A stretch of 10,661 bases of DNA from DASYRX01 sp035253645 (GCA_035253645.1 DATFBW010000318.1:1-10661), one strand, 5' to 3'. Positions 1 through 6,955 are shown, numbered from the stretch's first letter. The notes: generated by a model from the letters alone, not told the origin. Numbers and translations: made by a program.

Positions 1-2019
1 GAAGCCGTTCCGCGCGCCCGCCAACGTTGCGCCATGACGCCACGTCGCATCTCGCAATACTGCGAAACGCTGTTTGAGCGCCTGACGCTGCTCGGCGCTC
101 ACATGATGCGGCCTGACCCAAGGTGGGTTGCCTAACACCACATCAAATCCGCCGCGCTCCGCCACGTCCGCGAAGTGACTTCTGAAGGAGAACGGGAGTG
201 GCGAACCCTCGCGCAAGGCACGCAGCTGTGTACGCAGCTCCCGCGCGCGCAATCGGTCGTGTGCCAGTTGCTCCCGCTCTGCGGCTACAGCTCCGCGGCG
301 CCCGCCAAACAGATCGCGTCCACGCGTAGCCAATACCATGCCGCGTCGGCGAGCCTGTAACGTCGCCAGCTCCGCGCTCACACTCACCTGCAGGTGTCGG
401 CGGACTTCGTCATCCAGCGCGCGCGCCAAACTCGCTTTGCGGGGGCCCGTTGCCCGTGCGTATCGCACGCGCAGTCGCGTGAGCGCCCCCGTATCTCGTG
501 CTCCGGCGCCCCGCTCGAAACCGTCGCCAAGTAAAGCATCGCCTAACTGGATGTTGCGGTCGAGGTTCGGCAGCGGCGTGACGCGGCTGATGTCCGTTTC
601 GGTAGTGTCAATCACACAAGACAGCCAAAGGCGCAACTCGCACAGCCAGACGGCCATCGGATTGAGGTCCACGCCAAAGATCGATGTGGCGAGCACGCTG
701 CGACGCACGGCGTCCCGCGGACGAGCATCGCCTAACGCGATTTGCAAATCGGCGATGCGCTCCAGCGCATGCACGAGGAAGGCACCGGAACCGCAGGCAG
801 GGTCCAACACGCGCAATGTGCCGAGACGGCGCAGCAGTCGCGCAGCCTCATCATGTTGCAAAGCTGCTTCATTTCGCAAAAGCCGGTCTATTTCGTCGCG
901 CGTTTGATCTGTCGCCAATGCGTGCAGTAAAGCCCCGTAAGTCACGTGCGCGACGAGTGGCTGTGGCGTGTAATAGCTACCCGTCGCGCGCCTTCCAGCT
1001 GGCATCATGAGCGACTCGAAAGCCTTGCCCAACATTTCGGGATCGATCGCGGCCTCGGACCAGTCGGTGCTCTCTTCGCGTGCTGTGAAGCGGTAGCGCG
1101 TAAGAACTTCGTCGAGGAAGCGGCCGATTACGTCATCGGGAAACTGCAGGCGCGATCGTTTCTCAATCCCCGAACGCGCGAACAACCCGCCATTGAGAAA
1201 TGGGATCGCGCCTAACGCGCGAGCGGCGGGCGCGCGAGCGGAGAACCGCGTATTCAGCGTGCCAAAAAAGAGCGGACGCAAGATCCGACCATGGAACCTA
1301 CCGCCCGACAGCATGCAATCCGCGAAGCGTTCCGCGATGAATGAGCGGCTGCCGTCCAGCCACCCTTTCGATTCGAGGAAAGCAAGAAAGAGCAGCCGAG
1401 TGATGTAAATGAGCGACACGTCTTCTCGCAGCCGTACATCGTGCGATCCACATGCATGCTCCGCGAAGCTCGCGACGTGCCGCGCTACCGCAAGGAAGAA
1501 GCGCCGCGTCACGGCCTCGCGTCCAAGAACCTCCAGCCACCGCGCATATGTTGCGGCGTCGTCCCCAGTCTGTGCTGTCGTTAGGGATGCGAGCGTGTCT
1601 GCGTCGCTTTCGGTCACGTGCCGACAATCAGCCACGAGAGCGCGCACGCGGGCTCTTGCTGGTGTGACGTCAATCGCACCGATGGCGACGTGCTGCGTGT
1701 CTCGCTCGGTGGCGCATAGCAGCCAGAGGAGCGGCGAACGTCGCGCACTCAGCCGCTGAGCTATGCGCGTTAGGCGGTCTCTCAGAGGACGTCCTGCAGG
1801 GACGTCGAGGAGCAGTGCCCGCAACAAGCCTCCGCTGCTCGCCGACCCACGTTGCACCCACGCGCGACGGCAATCGTCCGCTATACCCAATTCGCGCCGA
1901 GTGCGGCGATCGAGCGGATCGGATTGACTCGTGAATCCGATGGCGCGCGTGAGTGCGGCAAGCGCGGCTGGCGAGCTCGCTGCTGCCAATAGGTTCCCGC
2001 AATCCTTTCGGGTGAGCAC
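1..2019 (-). CDS. Eco57I-type adenine-specific DNA methylase, partial (C-terminus beyond left edge)
   Basis: The frame is open from an in-frame TAG at 2031-2029 to the window edge, giving 673 residues from GTG 2019. A classical N6-adenine methyltransferase order is readable: GSYYTP (residues 347-352, motif X type), LDPACGSGAF with D406 (motif I, S-adenosylmethionine binding), GVDLNPMA around D451, RNIQLGDALLGD, and GNPPW with N631-W634 (catalytic motif IV). The N-terminal third carries YITRLLFLAFLESKGWLDG and IPFLNGGLF, which I know from type IIG/Eco57I restriction-modification enzymes and PglX-like methylases. I see no clear PD-(D/E)xK nuclease motif in the N-terminus, so cleavage activity is unproven. 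It would methylate adenine in a specific, probably asymmetric site, for restriction-modification or phage defence. It follows the symporter gene in the same direction by about 90 bp. The start is awkward: the strong Shine-Dalgarno at 2054-2048 suits ATG 2041 in another frame. Confidence 0.9.
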   Translation of the reverse strand, partial: MLTRKDCGNLLAAASSPAALAALTRAIGFTSQSDPLDRRTRRELGIADDCRRAWVQRGSASSGGLLRALLLDVPAGRPLRDRLTRIAQRLSARRSPLLWLLCATERDTQHVAIGAIDVTPARARVRALVADCRHVTESDADTLASLTTAQTGDDAATYARWLEVLGREAVTRRFFLAVARHVASFAEHACGSHDVRLREDVSLIYITRLLFLAFLESKGWLDGSRSFIAERFADCMLSGGRFHGRILRPLFFGTLNTRFSARAPAARALGAIPFLNGGLFARSGIEKRSRLQFPDDVIGRFLDEVLTRYRFTAREESTDWSEAAIDPEMLGKAFESLMMPAGRRATGSYYTPQPLVAHVTYGALLHALATDQTRDEIDRLLRNEAALQHDEAARLLRRLGTLRVLDPACGSGAFLVHALERIADLQIALGDARPRDAVRRSVLATSIFGVDLNPMAVWLCELRLWLSCVIDTTETDISRVTPLPNLDRNIQLGDALLGDGFERGAGARDTGALTRLRVRYARATGPRKASLARALDDEVRRHLQVSVSAELATLQARRRGMVLATRGRDLFGGRRGAVAAEREQLAHDRLRARELRTQLRALREGSPLPFSFRSHFADVAERGGFDVVLGNPPWVRPHHVSAEQRQALKQRFAVLRDATWRHGATLAGARNGF

Positions 2020-2047
2020 GCGGCGACGCTAAGGCGGGCATCGCTCA

Positions 2048-2054
2048 CCTCCTT
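2048..2054 (-). promoter_or_regulatory. Strong Shine-Dalgarno AAGGAGG upstream of the methylase
   Basis: AAGGAGG on the minus strand lies 6 nt before an ATG at 2041. That ATG opens a 123-codon frame (ending at 1670) that does not resemble a protein, while the methylase frame begins at GTG 2019, 28 nt from this site. Either the methylase really starts at ATG 2041 and one base is miscalled or inserted before 2019, or this site drives a short leader. Confidence 0.55.
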
Positions 2055-2107
2055 CACCATTCGCGCGCGCTTTGGGTTATTCCAATTCACGCACTTTTCG
2101 CGGCGGC

Positions 2108-3403
2108 TCAGGGCTGCGTTTGCATAACCCGCTCTTCGCTCCCGGCTCCTTGCTCCGCGACCCTCGCCCCCGGTTTGCCATTGATAGCAACTGCGGCGAC
2201 CATGTCCGAGGTGGCATTCGCAGTCGTGCGGAACATGTCGGGAATGGTATCAGCGCCTAACAAGATGCCGACCCCTTCCACGGGCAGACCTGCGGCAATC
2301 AAGACCGGAACCATCGAAATGATGGAGCCAGCGGGGATCCCGGGTACGCTGAACGTGGTCACCACTACCGTTAGGACGATCGTTGCAAGGCGAGCTGTCG
2401 TCATGTCGACGCCGTACAAGCGGCCGACGAAAACAACGCCGATCGTCATCCCGATCGCGGCCCCGACGCGATAGAGCGACGCCGACAGGGGAATAAGGAA
2501 CGCGACGATTGGCTCGGGCAGACGGAGTTGGGTACGAGCGCTCTCCATCATCGCCGGAAGCGCAGCAAGCGACGACCGCGAGCTGAACGCGACAGCCTGA
2601 ACCGGGAATACGGCGCGTGCGAATTCGCGCAGCGAGCGCCCGCCTAACACGAGCGCGATGGGATACATGACCAGCAGTACGAAAATCACGACAAGCAACG
2701 AGACGATGATCATGTAGCCGGCCACAGCGCTCGCTGCAGAGACGCCAAGCCGTGCAGCCAAGGCCAGCGCGAGAGCGAACACGCCAATCGGCGCGAATCG
2801 CAGTACCCACTGTACGAGCACGAGCGACGTTTCTGCGATGCCCTGGAAAAAACGGGCGACCGTGTCGCGCCGAGCTCCTTCGATGCGCGTTAGGGCGAGG
2901 GCGAAGGCCAGGGTGAAGACGATGAGCGGCAGCATCGCACCATCGGCCGCGGCCTTGATCGGATTCGGAGGAACGAGATCCACCAGCCACTGGGTGAACG
3001 TCGGTACGGTCCGCGCCGTTTCACTCGCACGCGCGGCAGCTTCAGCCGTGCTCGCACGGAGCGCTTCGACGGCTGCGGGATCGATATTGATGACGCTGAA
3101 AGCGGGGGGACCGACCACGGCAGCGAATCCCGCCGCCATAAACAACGTCACGATGTAAAAGGCGATTGCCTTGCGGCCGATGCGCCCAATCGTTCCCACA
3201 TCGGACGTGGCGGCGATGCCGCCGACGAGAGACCCCACAACCAGCGGAATCACCGTCATCCGGATTGCGTTTATGAAGATGGTGCCGAGGGGCTCGATCC
3301 ACCGCACGACCGTGCGCAAGGCGGGGATGTCGACGTACGGCACTGCGATGCCGGCCAGCATTCCCGCGACGAGCGCGATGAGTACTTTGGTAGTTAGCGA
3401 CAC
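2108..3403 (-). CDS. Dicarboxylate/amino acid:cation symporter (DAACS, GltP/DctA-like)
   Basis: This 431-residue, highly hydrophobic protein has the usual length for the glutamate/aspartate/C4-dicarboxylate symporter family of the inner membrane. Visible hallmarks are the serine-rich HP1 tip AFSSRSSLAALP (272-283), the HP2 loop region GIPAGS (355-360), and TM8 DMFRTTANATSD with D389, R392, T393, N396 and D400, matching the substrate-binding D-R-T-N-D pattern of GltPh. R392 suggests a substrate with a side-chain carboxylate. The TM7 NMDGT motif, which takes part in sodium coupling, is absent: the equivalent stretch reads PLSASLYRVGAAIGM (305-319). The last ~20 residues (PGARVAEQGAG onward) are encoded by a degenerate 7-bp repeat and are probably not part of the ancestral fold. 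The start is GTG 3403 with only a weak ribosome site. It is divergent from the rhodanese gene. Family is sure; substrate and coupling ion are not. Confidence 0.93.
   Translation of the reverse strand: MSLTTKVLIALVAGMLAGIAVPYVDIPALRTVVRWIEPLGTIFINAIRMTVIPLVVGSLVGGIAATSDVGTIGRIGRKAIAFYIVTLFMAAGFAAVVGPPAFSVINIDPAAVEALRASTAEAAARASETARTVPTFTQWLVDLVPPNPIKAAADGAMLPLIVFTLAFALALTRIEGARRDTVARFFQGIAETSLVLVQWVLRFAPIGVFALALALAARLGVSAASAVAGYMIIVSLLVVIFVLLVMYPIALVLGGRSLREFARAVFPVQAVAFSSRSSLAALPAMMESARTQLRLPEPIVAFLIPLSASLYRVGAAIGMTIGVVFVGRLYGVDMTTARLATIVLTVVVTTFSVPGIPAGSIISMVPVLIAAGLPVEGVGILLGADTIPDMFRTTANATSDMVAAVAINGKPGARVAEQGAGSEERVMQTQP
2129..2172 (-). repeat. Degenerate 7-bp tandem repeat inside the 3' end of the symporter gene
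   Basis: On the minus strand successive heptads read GGAGCAA (2156-2150), GGAGCCG (2149-2143), GGAGCGA (2142-2136) and AGAGCGG (2135-2129), with weaker GGGGGC/GAGGGTC units before them. The same heptad (GGAGCGA, GGAGCAG, GGAACAA) recurs in the array before the SURF1 gene. Here it is translated as the symporter's C-terminal tail. Confidence 0.65.
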
Positions 3404-3410
3404 GCGCAGA

Positions 3411-3430
3411 ACCTACGGGGCCCCGTAAGT
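3411..3430. promoter_or_regulatory. GC-rich palindrome in the divergent symporter/rhodanese spacer
   Basis: TACGGGGCCCCGTA (3414-3427) is a perfect 14-bp palindrome. Beyond one mismatched pair (3413/3428) it continues with AC...GT, giving 9 of 10 matching pairs over 20 bp. It lies in the 57-bp spacer between the two divergent starts (3403 minus, 3461 plus), where a dimeric regulator could control both genes. It could also be a chance GC-rich hairpin. Confidence 0.5.
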
Positions 3431-3460
3431 CGCGGCAAATACTCAGGAGACTAAGTCAGC

Positions 3461-3823
3461 ATGACGGAGAAGTCGTATCGCGACCTCGTTCGTGAAGCCA
3501 AGACGCGGATCCAGGAGATAACGCCAAGTGAGAGCGTTGCCTTGCAGGCCGGCGATGGCAACGCGCTCTTCGTCGACGTGCGCGAACCTAACGAGTGGAA
3601 CCTGGGACACATCCCGGGCGCATTGCACATCCCCCGGGGCATTCTGGAGCAGAACATCGAAGCGGTTGCCCAACGGGATGCCCGCATCATCCTCTACTGC
3701 GCGAGCGGCAATCGCACGGCGCTTGCTGCCGACACTCTGCAACAGATGGGCTATACCAATGTCGCGTCGTTGGTAGGAGGTTTTCGAGGGTGGGTGGAGG
3801 CCGGAGGCGAAATAGAGGGATGA
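3461..3823 (+). CDS. Single-domain rhodanese (sulfurtransferase)
   Basis: This 120-residue protein is one rhodanese domain. FVDVREPNEWNLGHIPGALHIP (37-58) is the typical first half, and the active-site loop is CASGNR with catalytic C80 (canonical CxxGxR), followed by VGGFRGWVEAG near the end. Such proteins carry a persulfide on the active cysteine and move sulfur between donors and acceptors; the partner cannot be told from sequence. No signal peptide is seen, so it is probably cytoplasmic. ATG 3461 follows a CAGGAGA ribosome site by about 10 nt. The stop TGA shares bases with the start of the Nudix gene (ATGA), so the two are probably translated together. Confidence 0.93.
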   Translation: MTEKSYRDLVREAKTRIQEITPSESVALQAGDGNALFVDVREPNEWNLGHIPGALHIPRGILEQNIEAVAQRDARIILYCASGNRTALAADTLQQMGYTNVASLVGGFRGWVEAGGEIEG

Positions 3824-4440
3824 CCGAGCGGGTGTTGGATCATCCCCTCCTGGCGCATCCCGAGCTCCGTCTCATCGCAGAGCGGCTCGCGGCACACGAA
3901 CCGCAACCGGCCGAAACCGACGGACATCCGAGACGTGCCGCTGTCGCGCTGGTTTTTCGCGCCGCCGCGGGTACGAGCGGCGACGCCGAGCTGCTCATTA
4001 TCCGCCGCGCGGAGCGCGAAGGCGATCCGTGGAGCGGCCAGATGGGCCTTCCGGGCGGTGGCGCGCACCCTAACGACGAGTCGCTGGAGGACACGGCGCT
4101 CCGCGAGACGCTCGAAGAGACCGGCATCGACGTCCGCGCGGATGGTCACGTGCTCGGCTGGCTGGACGAGAATCGCCCCCGCACGAGCGCGCTGCCGGCA
4201 ATCATCGTTAGGCCTTTCGTGGCTGTCGTCCGTTCGGATGTCACCTTGACGTTCAACCACGAAGTCGCGGATGCGCTGTGGATCCCGCTGCGCGTGCTGC
4301 GTGACGCGAGCTCGCAGCGGGACTCTGTGGTACACGTCCGTGGCGAAGCGCGGAACGAGCCGAGCTTCGTGGTCGGATCGACGATCGTATGGGGGATGAC
4401 AAACCGCATCCTCCGATCGCTCCTGCGGCTGCTCGACTAG
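3820..4440 (+). CDS. Nudix hydrolase, CoA pyrophosphatase-like
   Basis: The protein has 206 residues from ATG 3820; the longer frame upstream is only a shadow of the rhodanese gene. The Nudix box is complete at residues 81-103: G, five residues, E, seven residues, then RETLEETGI, with the glutamates that bind the catalytic metal. The stretch before it (RRAEREGDPWSGQMGLPGG) and the HPND just after the first glycine are typical of the NudL/CoAse branch, which hydrolyses coenzyme A and its thioesters to 3',5'-ADP and phosphopantetheine. Other nucleoside-diphosphate substrates remain possible. It overlaps the rhodanese gene by 4 nt, suggesting an operon. Its stop codon lies in CTAG, which also forms the stop of the convergent gene. 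Confidence 0.92.
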   Translation: MTERVLDHPLLAHPELRLIAERLAAHEPQPAETDGHPRRAAVALVFRAAAGTSGDAELLIIRRAEREGDPWSGQMGLPGGGAHPNDESLEDTALRETLEETGIDVRADGHVLGWLDENRPRTSALPAIIVRPFVAVVRSDVTLTFNHEVADALWIPLRVLRDASSQRDSVVHVRGEARNEPSFVVGSTIVWGMTNRILRSLLRLLD

Positions 4441-4934
4441 GTCGTACCGAGGTGGCGCTCGAGCGCCGAGAGATAGTCGTTCATCGTCTTCGTGTGGCCA
4501 AAGACAAAACGGGCCATGAAGCGAAAAATCGGATTGTAGACGTCGCCGTGCTCGGTGATCGTTAGGCGCGTTCCCGTCCCGTCGGGGGCCAGCTCGTAGA
4601 TCCAACTGCCGCCGAACGGCAGGTCTTTGCTGGCGATCACAACGACCTGGCGCTGCGGCGGTTCATCGACCGTGCGCTCGTATTCGATCTTGCCGTTGCC
4701 GCCGTCTTCGCGCCAACGGAGCGGTTGCTCCGAGAGGACTGTTACTTCCCGCACGTCGCTGCGCCAGCTCGGATAGCTCTTTACATCGCCAATGGCGGCG
4801 AAGACGCGCTCCGCGGGGTGCGCGAAGGTGCGCGACGTGCTCGCGACATGGCTTTGGGGCAGGAGCACACCGACGAGCGCCACGATCGCGACGAGTGCCA
4901 GCACGATGACGAAGACGATTACGACCCAGCGCAT
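4437..4934 (-). CDS. Membrane-anchored SRPBCC (START/polyketide cyclase-like) protein
   Basis: This 165-residue protein begins with one hydrophobic segment (about residues 3-25, WVVIVFVIVLALVAIVALVGV) followed by a soluble SRPBCC fold. The typical first strand is STSRTFAHPAERVFAAIGDVKSYPSWR (32-58); later parts are WIYELAPDGTGTRLTITEHGDV and a long C-terminal helix (about 142-162). SRPBCC domains bind hydrophobic ligands, and the ligand is not predictable here. The N-terminal segment probably tethers it to the membrane. ATG 4934 has a good AGGAG 8 nt upstream. It lies 26 nt after the MarR gene on the same strand, so it is probably the second gene of that operon. No cysteine-type lipobox is seen. 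Confidence 0.85.
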   Translation of the reverse strand: MRWVVIVFVIVLALVAIVALVGVLLPQSHVASTSRTFAHPAERVFAAIGDVKSYPSWRSDVREVTVLSEQPLRWREDGGNGKIEYERTVDEPPQRQVVVIASKDLPFGGSWIYELAPDGTGTRLTITEHGDVYNPIFRFMARFVFGHTKTMNDYLSALERHLGTT

Positions 4935-4960
4935 AACGAGTGCTCCTGGCTGTTGGGATA

Positions 4961-5434
4961 TTAGGCAGCGCCGGCATCACGCCGGCGCGCAAACGCAGCT
5001 TGTCGCATGGTGTCGGCCGCGCGTGCCAGTGTCGCCAGGCCGCGCAGGGCTTCATCTCGCTCGGCGGGACTCAGTTGGTCGAGCAGCTGCGCTACCAGCG
5101 CGGGCTCCAGGACCGACTGCGCCCGCTTGATCCGCACGCCGTCGCTCGTTAGGCGCAGCTGGACACGCCGAGCGTCGGCGGCATCGCGCGTGCGCGTGAC
5201 GTACCCGCCGCGCGCCAACCGGTCGATCGCCAACGACATAGTGCTCAATGTGACCCCCATGTGCCCGGCAAGCCGCGTGAGATCCGTCCCTTCGACATCG
5301 TCCAGATGGTCGAGGATGCTCGCCTGGTGCGCGCTCAGCACGCGTGAGGTCGCTTCATCCCGCACATGGCGCCGGTGACACGCGAAGAAGATCCGCGGAT
5401 AATCCCTGAGAAGAGTCTCGACGTCGGCGCGCAC
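4961..5434 (-). CDS. MarR-family transcriptional regulator
   Basis: This 157-residue winged-helix protein has a helix-turn-helix around residues 50-75 (DLTRLAGHMGVTLSTMSLAI) and the family wing TRTRDAADARRVQLRLT (80-96) with the conserved D-x-R-R pattern. The flanking helices that normally make the dimer are present. An early ACHRRH stretch (C19, H20, H23) could sense redox or metal, but this is speculation. GTG 5434 is the only start in this frame after the upstream stop; the nearest purine-rich site (AAAGGAAAG) is about 16 nt away, which is long. It is followed by the SRPBCC gene and is divergent from mntH, sharing a 129-bp spacer. It may control its own operon through the inverted repeats at 5457-5475. 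Effector unknown. Confidence 0.9.
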   Translation of the reverse strand: MRADVETLLRDYPRIFFACHRRHVRDEATSRVLSAHQASILDHLDDVEGTDLTRLAGHMGVTLSTMSLAIDRLARGGYVTRTRDAADARRVQLRLTSDGVRIKRAQSVLEPALVAQLLDQLSPAERDEALRGLATLARAADTMRQAAFARRRDAGAA

Positions 5435-5456
5435 GTCGCGAACGTAGCAACTTTCC

Positions 5457-5475
5457 TTTGCTTTGGCAAACCAAA
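5457..5475. promoter_or_regulatory. Two overlapping inverted repeats, candidate MarR operator
   Basis: TTTGC-TTTG-GCAAA (5457-5470) and TTTGG-CAAA-CCAAA (5462-5475) overlap, each with 5-bp perfect arms. They lie 23-41 nt upstream of the MarR start, where autoregulation by MarR proteins normally acts. The arms are short, so chance is possible. Confidence 0.35.
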
Positions 5476-5496
5476 TAGTTTCCGCGCTGGACTCCG

Positions 5497-5526
5497 TTGA
5501 CCGAAGGGGCGCCTCAAGAATATTTT
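5497..5526 (+). promoter_or_regulatory. Candidate sigma70-type promoter of the mntH operon
   Basis: TTGACC (5497-5502) and TATTTT (5521-5526) are separated by 18 nt, close to the -35/-10 consensus. Transcription would start near 5533, about 30 nt before the mntH start codon. The inverted repeat at 5524-5539 overlaps the -10 and start region, as expected for a repressible promoter. Confidence 0.45.
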
Positions 5527-5539
5527 AGGACCTCCTAAA
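5524..5539. promoter_or_regulatory. Perfect inverted repeat TTTAGGA-CC-TCCTAAA, candidate MntR/DtxR box
   Basis: The two 7-bp arms are exact complements with a CC spacer. DtxR-family operators are typically built of TTAGG...CCTAA-type half sites, and the operon downstream encodes an NRAMP importer and a DtxR-family regulator. The site overlaps the predicted -10 element. Binding by the MntR at 7413-8105 is inferred; the divergent MarR protein is the other candidate. Confidence 0.65.
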
Positions 5540-5563
5540 TTTCTTCCCAGCTGACGAGTCCGC

Positions 5564-6955
5564 GTGTCGAGTCCAGCAACAGAGCCAGCAGTCCCACCGT
5601 TACCAACGCCGGTTGAGATCGAACCCGTGCCCGATGCGGGCTGGAGGCGCGCGCGCGTAACTCCGAGCCTCGCAGAGGTCTATCGCACGATTCCTGTCAC
5701 GAACCTCTCGTGGTGGCGGAAAATCCTCGCTTTTGCTGGGCCTGGGTACCTCGTCGCCGTTGGATATATGGACCCCGGGAACTGGGCGACGGACCTCGCC
5801 GGCGGGTCAGCGTTTGGCTACACGCTCCTTACGGTCATCCTGATGTCGAACCTGATGGCCGTGCTCCTTCAGGGCCTCGCGTCGAAGCTTGGTATCGTCA
5901 CTGGCCGGGATCTGGCGCAAGCCTGTCGCGATCACTTTTCGCGGCCCGTCGCGATTGGACTGTGGGTCATCTGCGAGATTGCCATAGCGGCGTGTGATTT
6001 GGCGGAAGTCATCGGAACCGCGATCGCGCTCAACCTGCTGTTCGGCATACCGCTCGAGTGGGGAGTGATGATCACCGCGCTCGACGTGCTGATCGTTCTC
6101 TACCTGCAGAACAAAGGGTTCCGACTCCTGGAAGCACTGGTGATCGTGCTCGTCGCAACGGTGGGCATCTGTTTCTTCTTCGAGCTGTGGATTGCGAAGC
6201 CTGACCTGGGCGGTGTGGCGCGCGGATTTCTTCCGAGCGCCGAGATTCTCAAGAATCGGGAGATGCTGTACATCGCGATCGGCATCCTTGGCGCGACAGT
6301 CATGCCGCACAACCTCTACCTGCACTCCTCCGTAGTGCAGACGCGCAAATACGACGAAAGCTCGGCCGGCAAGCGCGAGGCGGTTCGTTACGCGTTCATC
6401 GACTCGACGATCGCCCTCTCCTTCGCTCTCTTCATCAACGCCGCGATCCTGATCGTTGCCGCGGCGACATTCCATCGCACCGGCAATACGCAGGTCGCGG
6501 AAATTCAGGACGCGTATCAGTTGTTGACCCCGTTGTTAGGCGTCGGGGTAGCGTCGACAGTGTTCGCCCTTGCACTTCTCGCATCCGGTCAGAACTCGAC
6601 ATTGACCGGAACGCTGGCGGGGCAGATCGTCATGGAAGGGTTCCTGAACATCCGTCTGCGTCCGTGGCTGCGCCGCTTGATCACACGCGCAATCGCCATC
6701 GTGCCGGCAGCGATTGTGGCGATCGTCTGGGGCGAGAGTGGTACGGCGCAGTTGCTGGTGTTGAGCCAGGTCATTCTGAGCATGCAGCTGTCGTTTGCGG
6801 TGTTCCCGCTTGTGCTGTTCACGTCCGACAAGTTGAAGATGGGTGAGTTCGTGAATCCGCGGTGGCTCAAGGTCCTCGCCTACCTCGTGGCGACAGTCAT
6901 CGCGTCGTTCAACGGGTGGCTGCTCGTACAGATCGCCGGGGAGTGGTTCTCCTGA
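5564..6955 (+). CDS. mntH: NRAMP-family Mn2+/Fe2+ importer MntH
   Basis: This 463-residue polytopic membrane protein has the NRAMP signatures: TM1 DPGNW with D70 and N73, TM6 MPHN with M247 and H249, and the conserved SGQNSTLTGTLAGQIVMEGF (341-360). D70, N73 and M247 correspond to the metal-coordinating residues known from NRAMP structures. The family imports Mn2+ (also Fe2+) with protons. The N-terminus is extended by about 50 hydrophilic, proline-rich residues before the first membrane segment. The GTG start at 5564 has no clear ribosome site; a slightly shorter form is possible. It is first in an operon with the stress protein and mntR, and its stop TGA overlaps the next start by one base (TGATG). 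Control by MntR through the palindrome at 5524 is likely. Confidence 0.95.
   Translation: MSSPATEPAVPPLPTPVEIEPVPDAGWRRARVTPSLAEVYRTIPVTNLSWWRKILAFAGPGYLVAVGYMDPGNWATDLAGGSAFGYTLLTVILMSNLMAVLLQGLASKLGIVTGRDLAQACRDHFSRPVAIGLWVICEIAIAACDLAEVIGTAIALNLLFGIPLEWGVMITALDVLIVLYLQNKGFRLLEALVIVLVATVGICFFFELWIAKPDLGGVARGFLPSAEILKNREMLYIAIGILGATVMPHNLYLHSSVVQTRKYDESSAGKREAVRYAFIDSTIALSFALFINAAILIVAAATFHRTGNTQVAEIQDAYQLLTPLLGVGVASTVFALALLASGQNSTLTGTLAGQIVMEGFLNIRLRPWLRRLITRAIAIVPAAIVAIVWGESGTAQLLVLSQVILSMQLSFAVFPLVLFTSDKLKMGEFVNPRWLKVLAYLVATVIASFNGWLLVQIAGEWFS

Noticed and set aside
175..1759. Several plus-strand open frames across 175-1759 (for example 338-907 and 1409-1759)
   Set aside because: They are Arg/Ser-rich, match no family, and lie opposite the continuous methylase frame with its readable catalytic motifs; they are antisense shadows in GC-rich DNA.
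1670..2041. A 123-codon minus-strand frame behind a strong ribosome site at 2041
   Set aside because: The product is Arg/His/Pro/Ser-rich and overlaps the methylase in another frame. I keep the ribosome site as an observation but do not call a gene.
3595..3819. N-terminal extension of the Nudix gene upstream of ATG 3820
   Set aside because: The 75 extra residues are a frame-shifted reading of the rhodanese gene; the ATGA overlap start is far more likely.
4968..4988. Perfect hairpin GCGCCGGC-ATCAC-GCCGGCGC at the 3' end of the MarR gene
   Set aside because: It lies within Arg/Ala/Gly codons, has no T run, and the SRPBCC gene follows on the same strand 26 nt after the MarR stop; chance in GC-rich coding DNA is enough to explain it.
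5524..5539. Possible membership of the mntH palindrome (contains TTAGG) in the GTTAGGC word family
   Set aside because: It has TTTAGGA, not GTTAGG, and is a symmetric repeat at a promoter, unlike the dispersed, asymmetric coding copies.
5807..6475. A 222-codon minus-strand frame inside mntH
   Set aside because: The composition is Asp/Arg/His-rich, typical of the antisense of a membrane protein, and mntH is certain in this interval.
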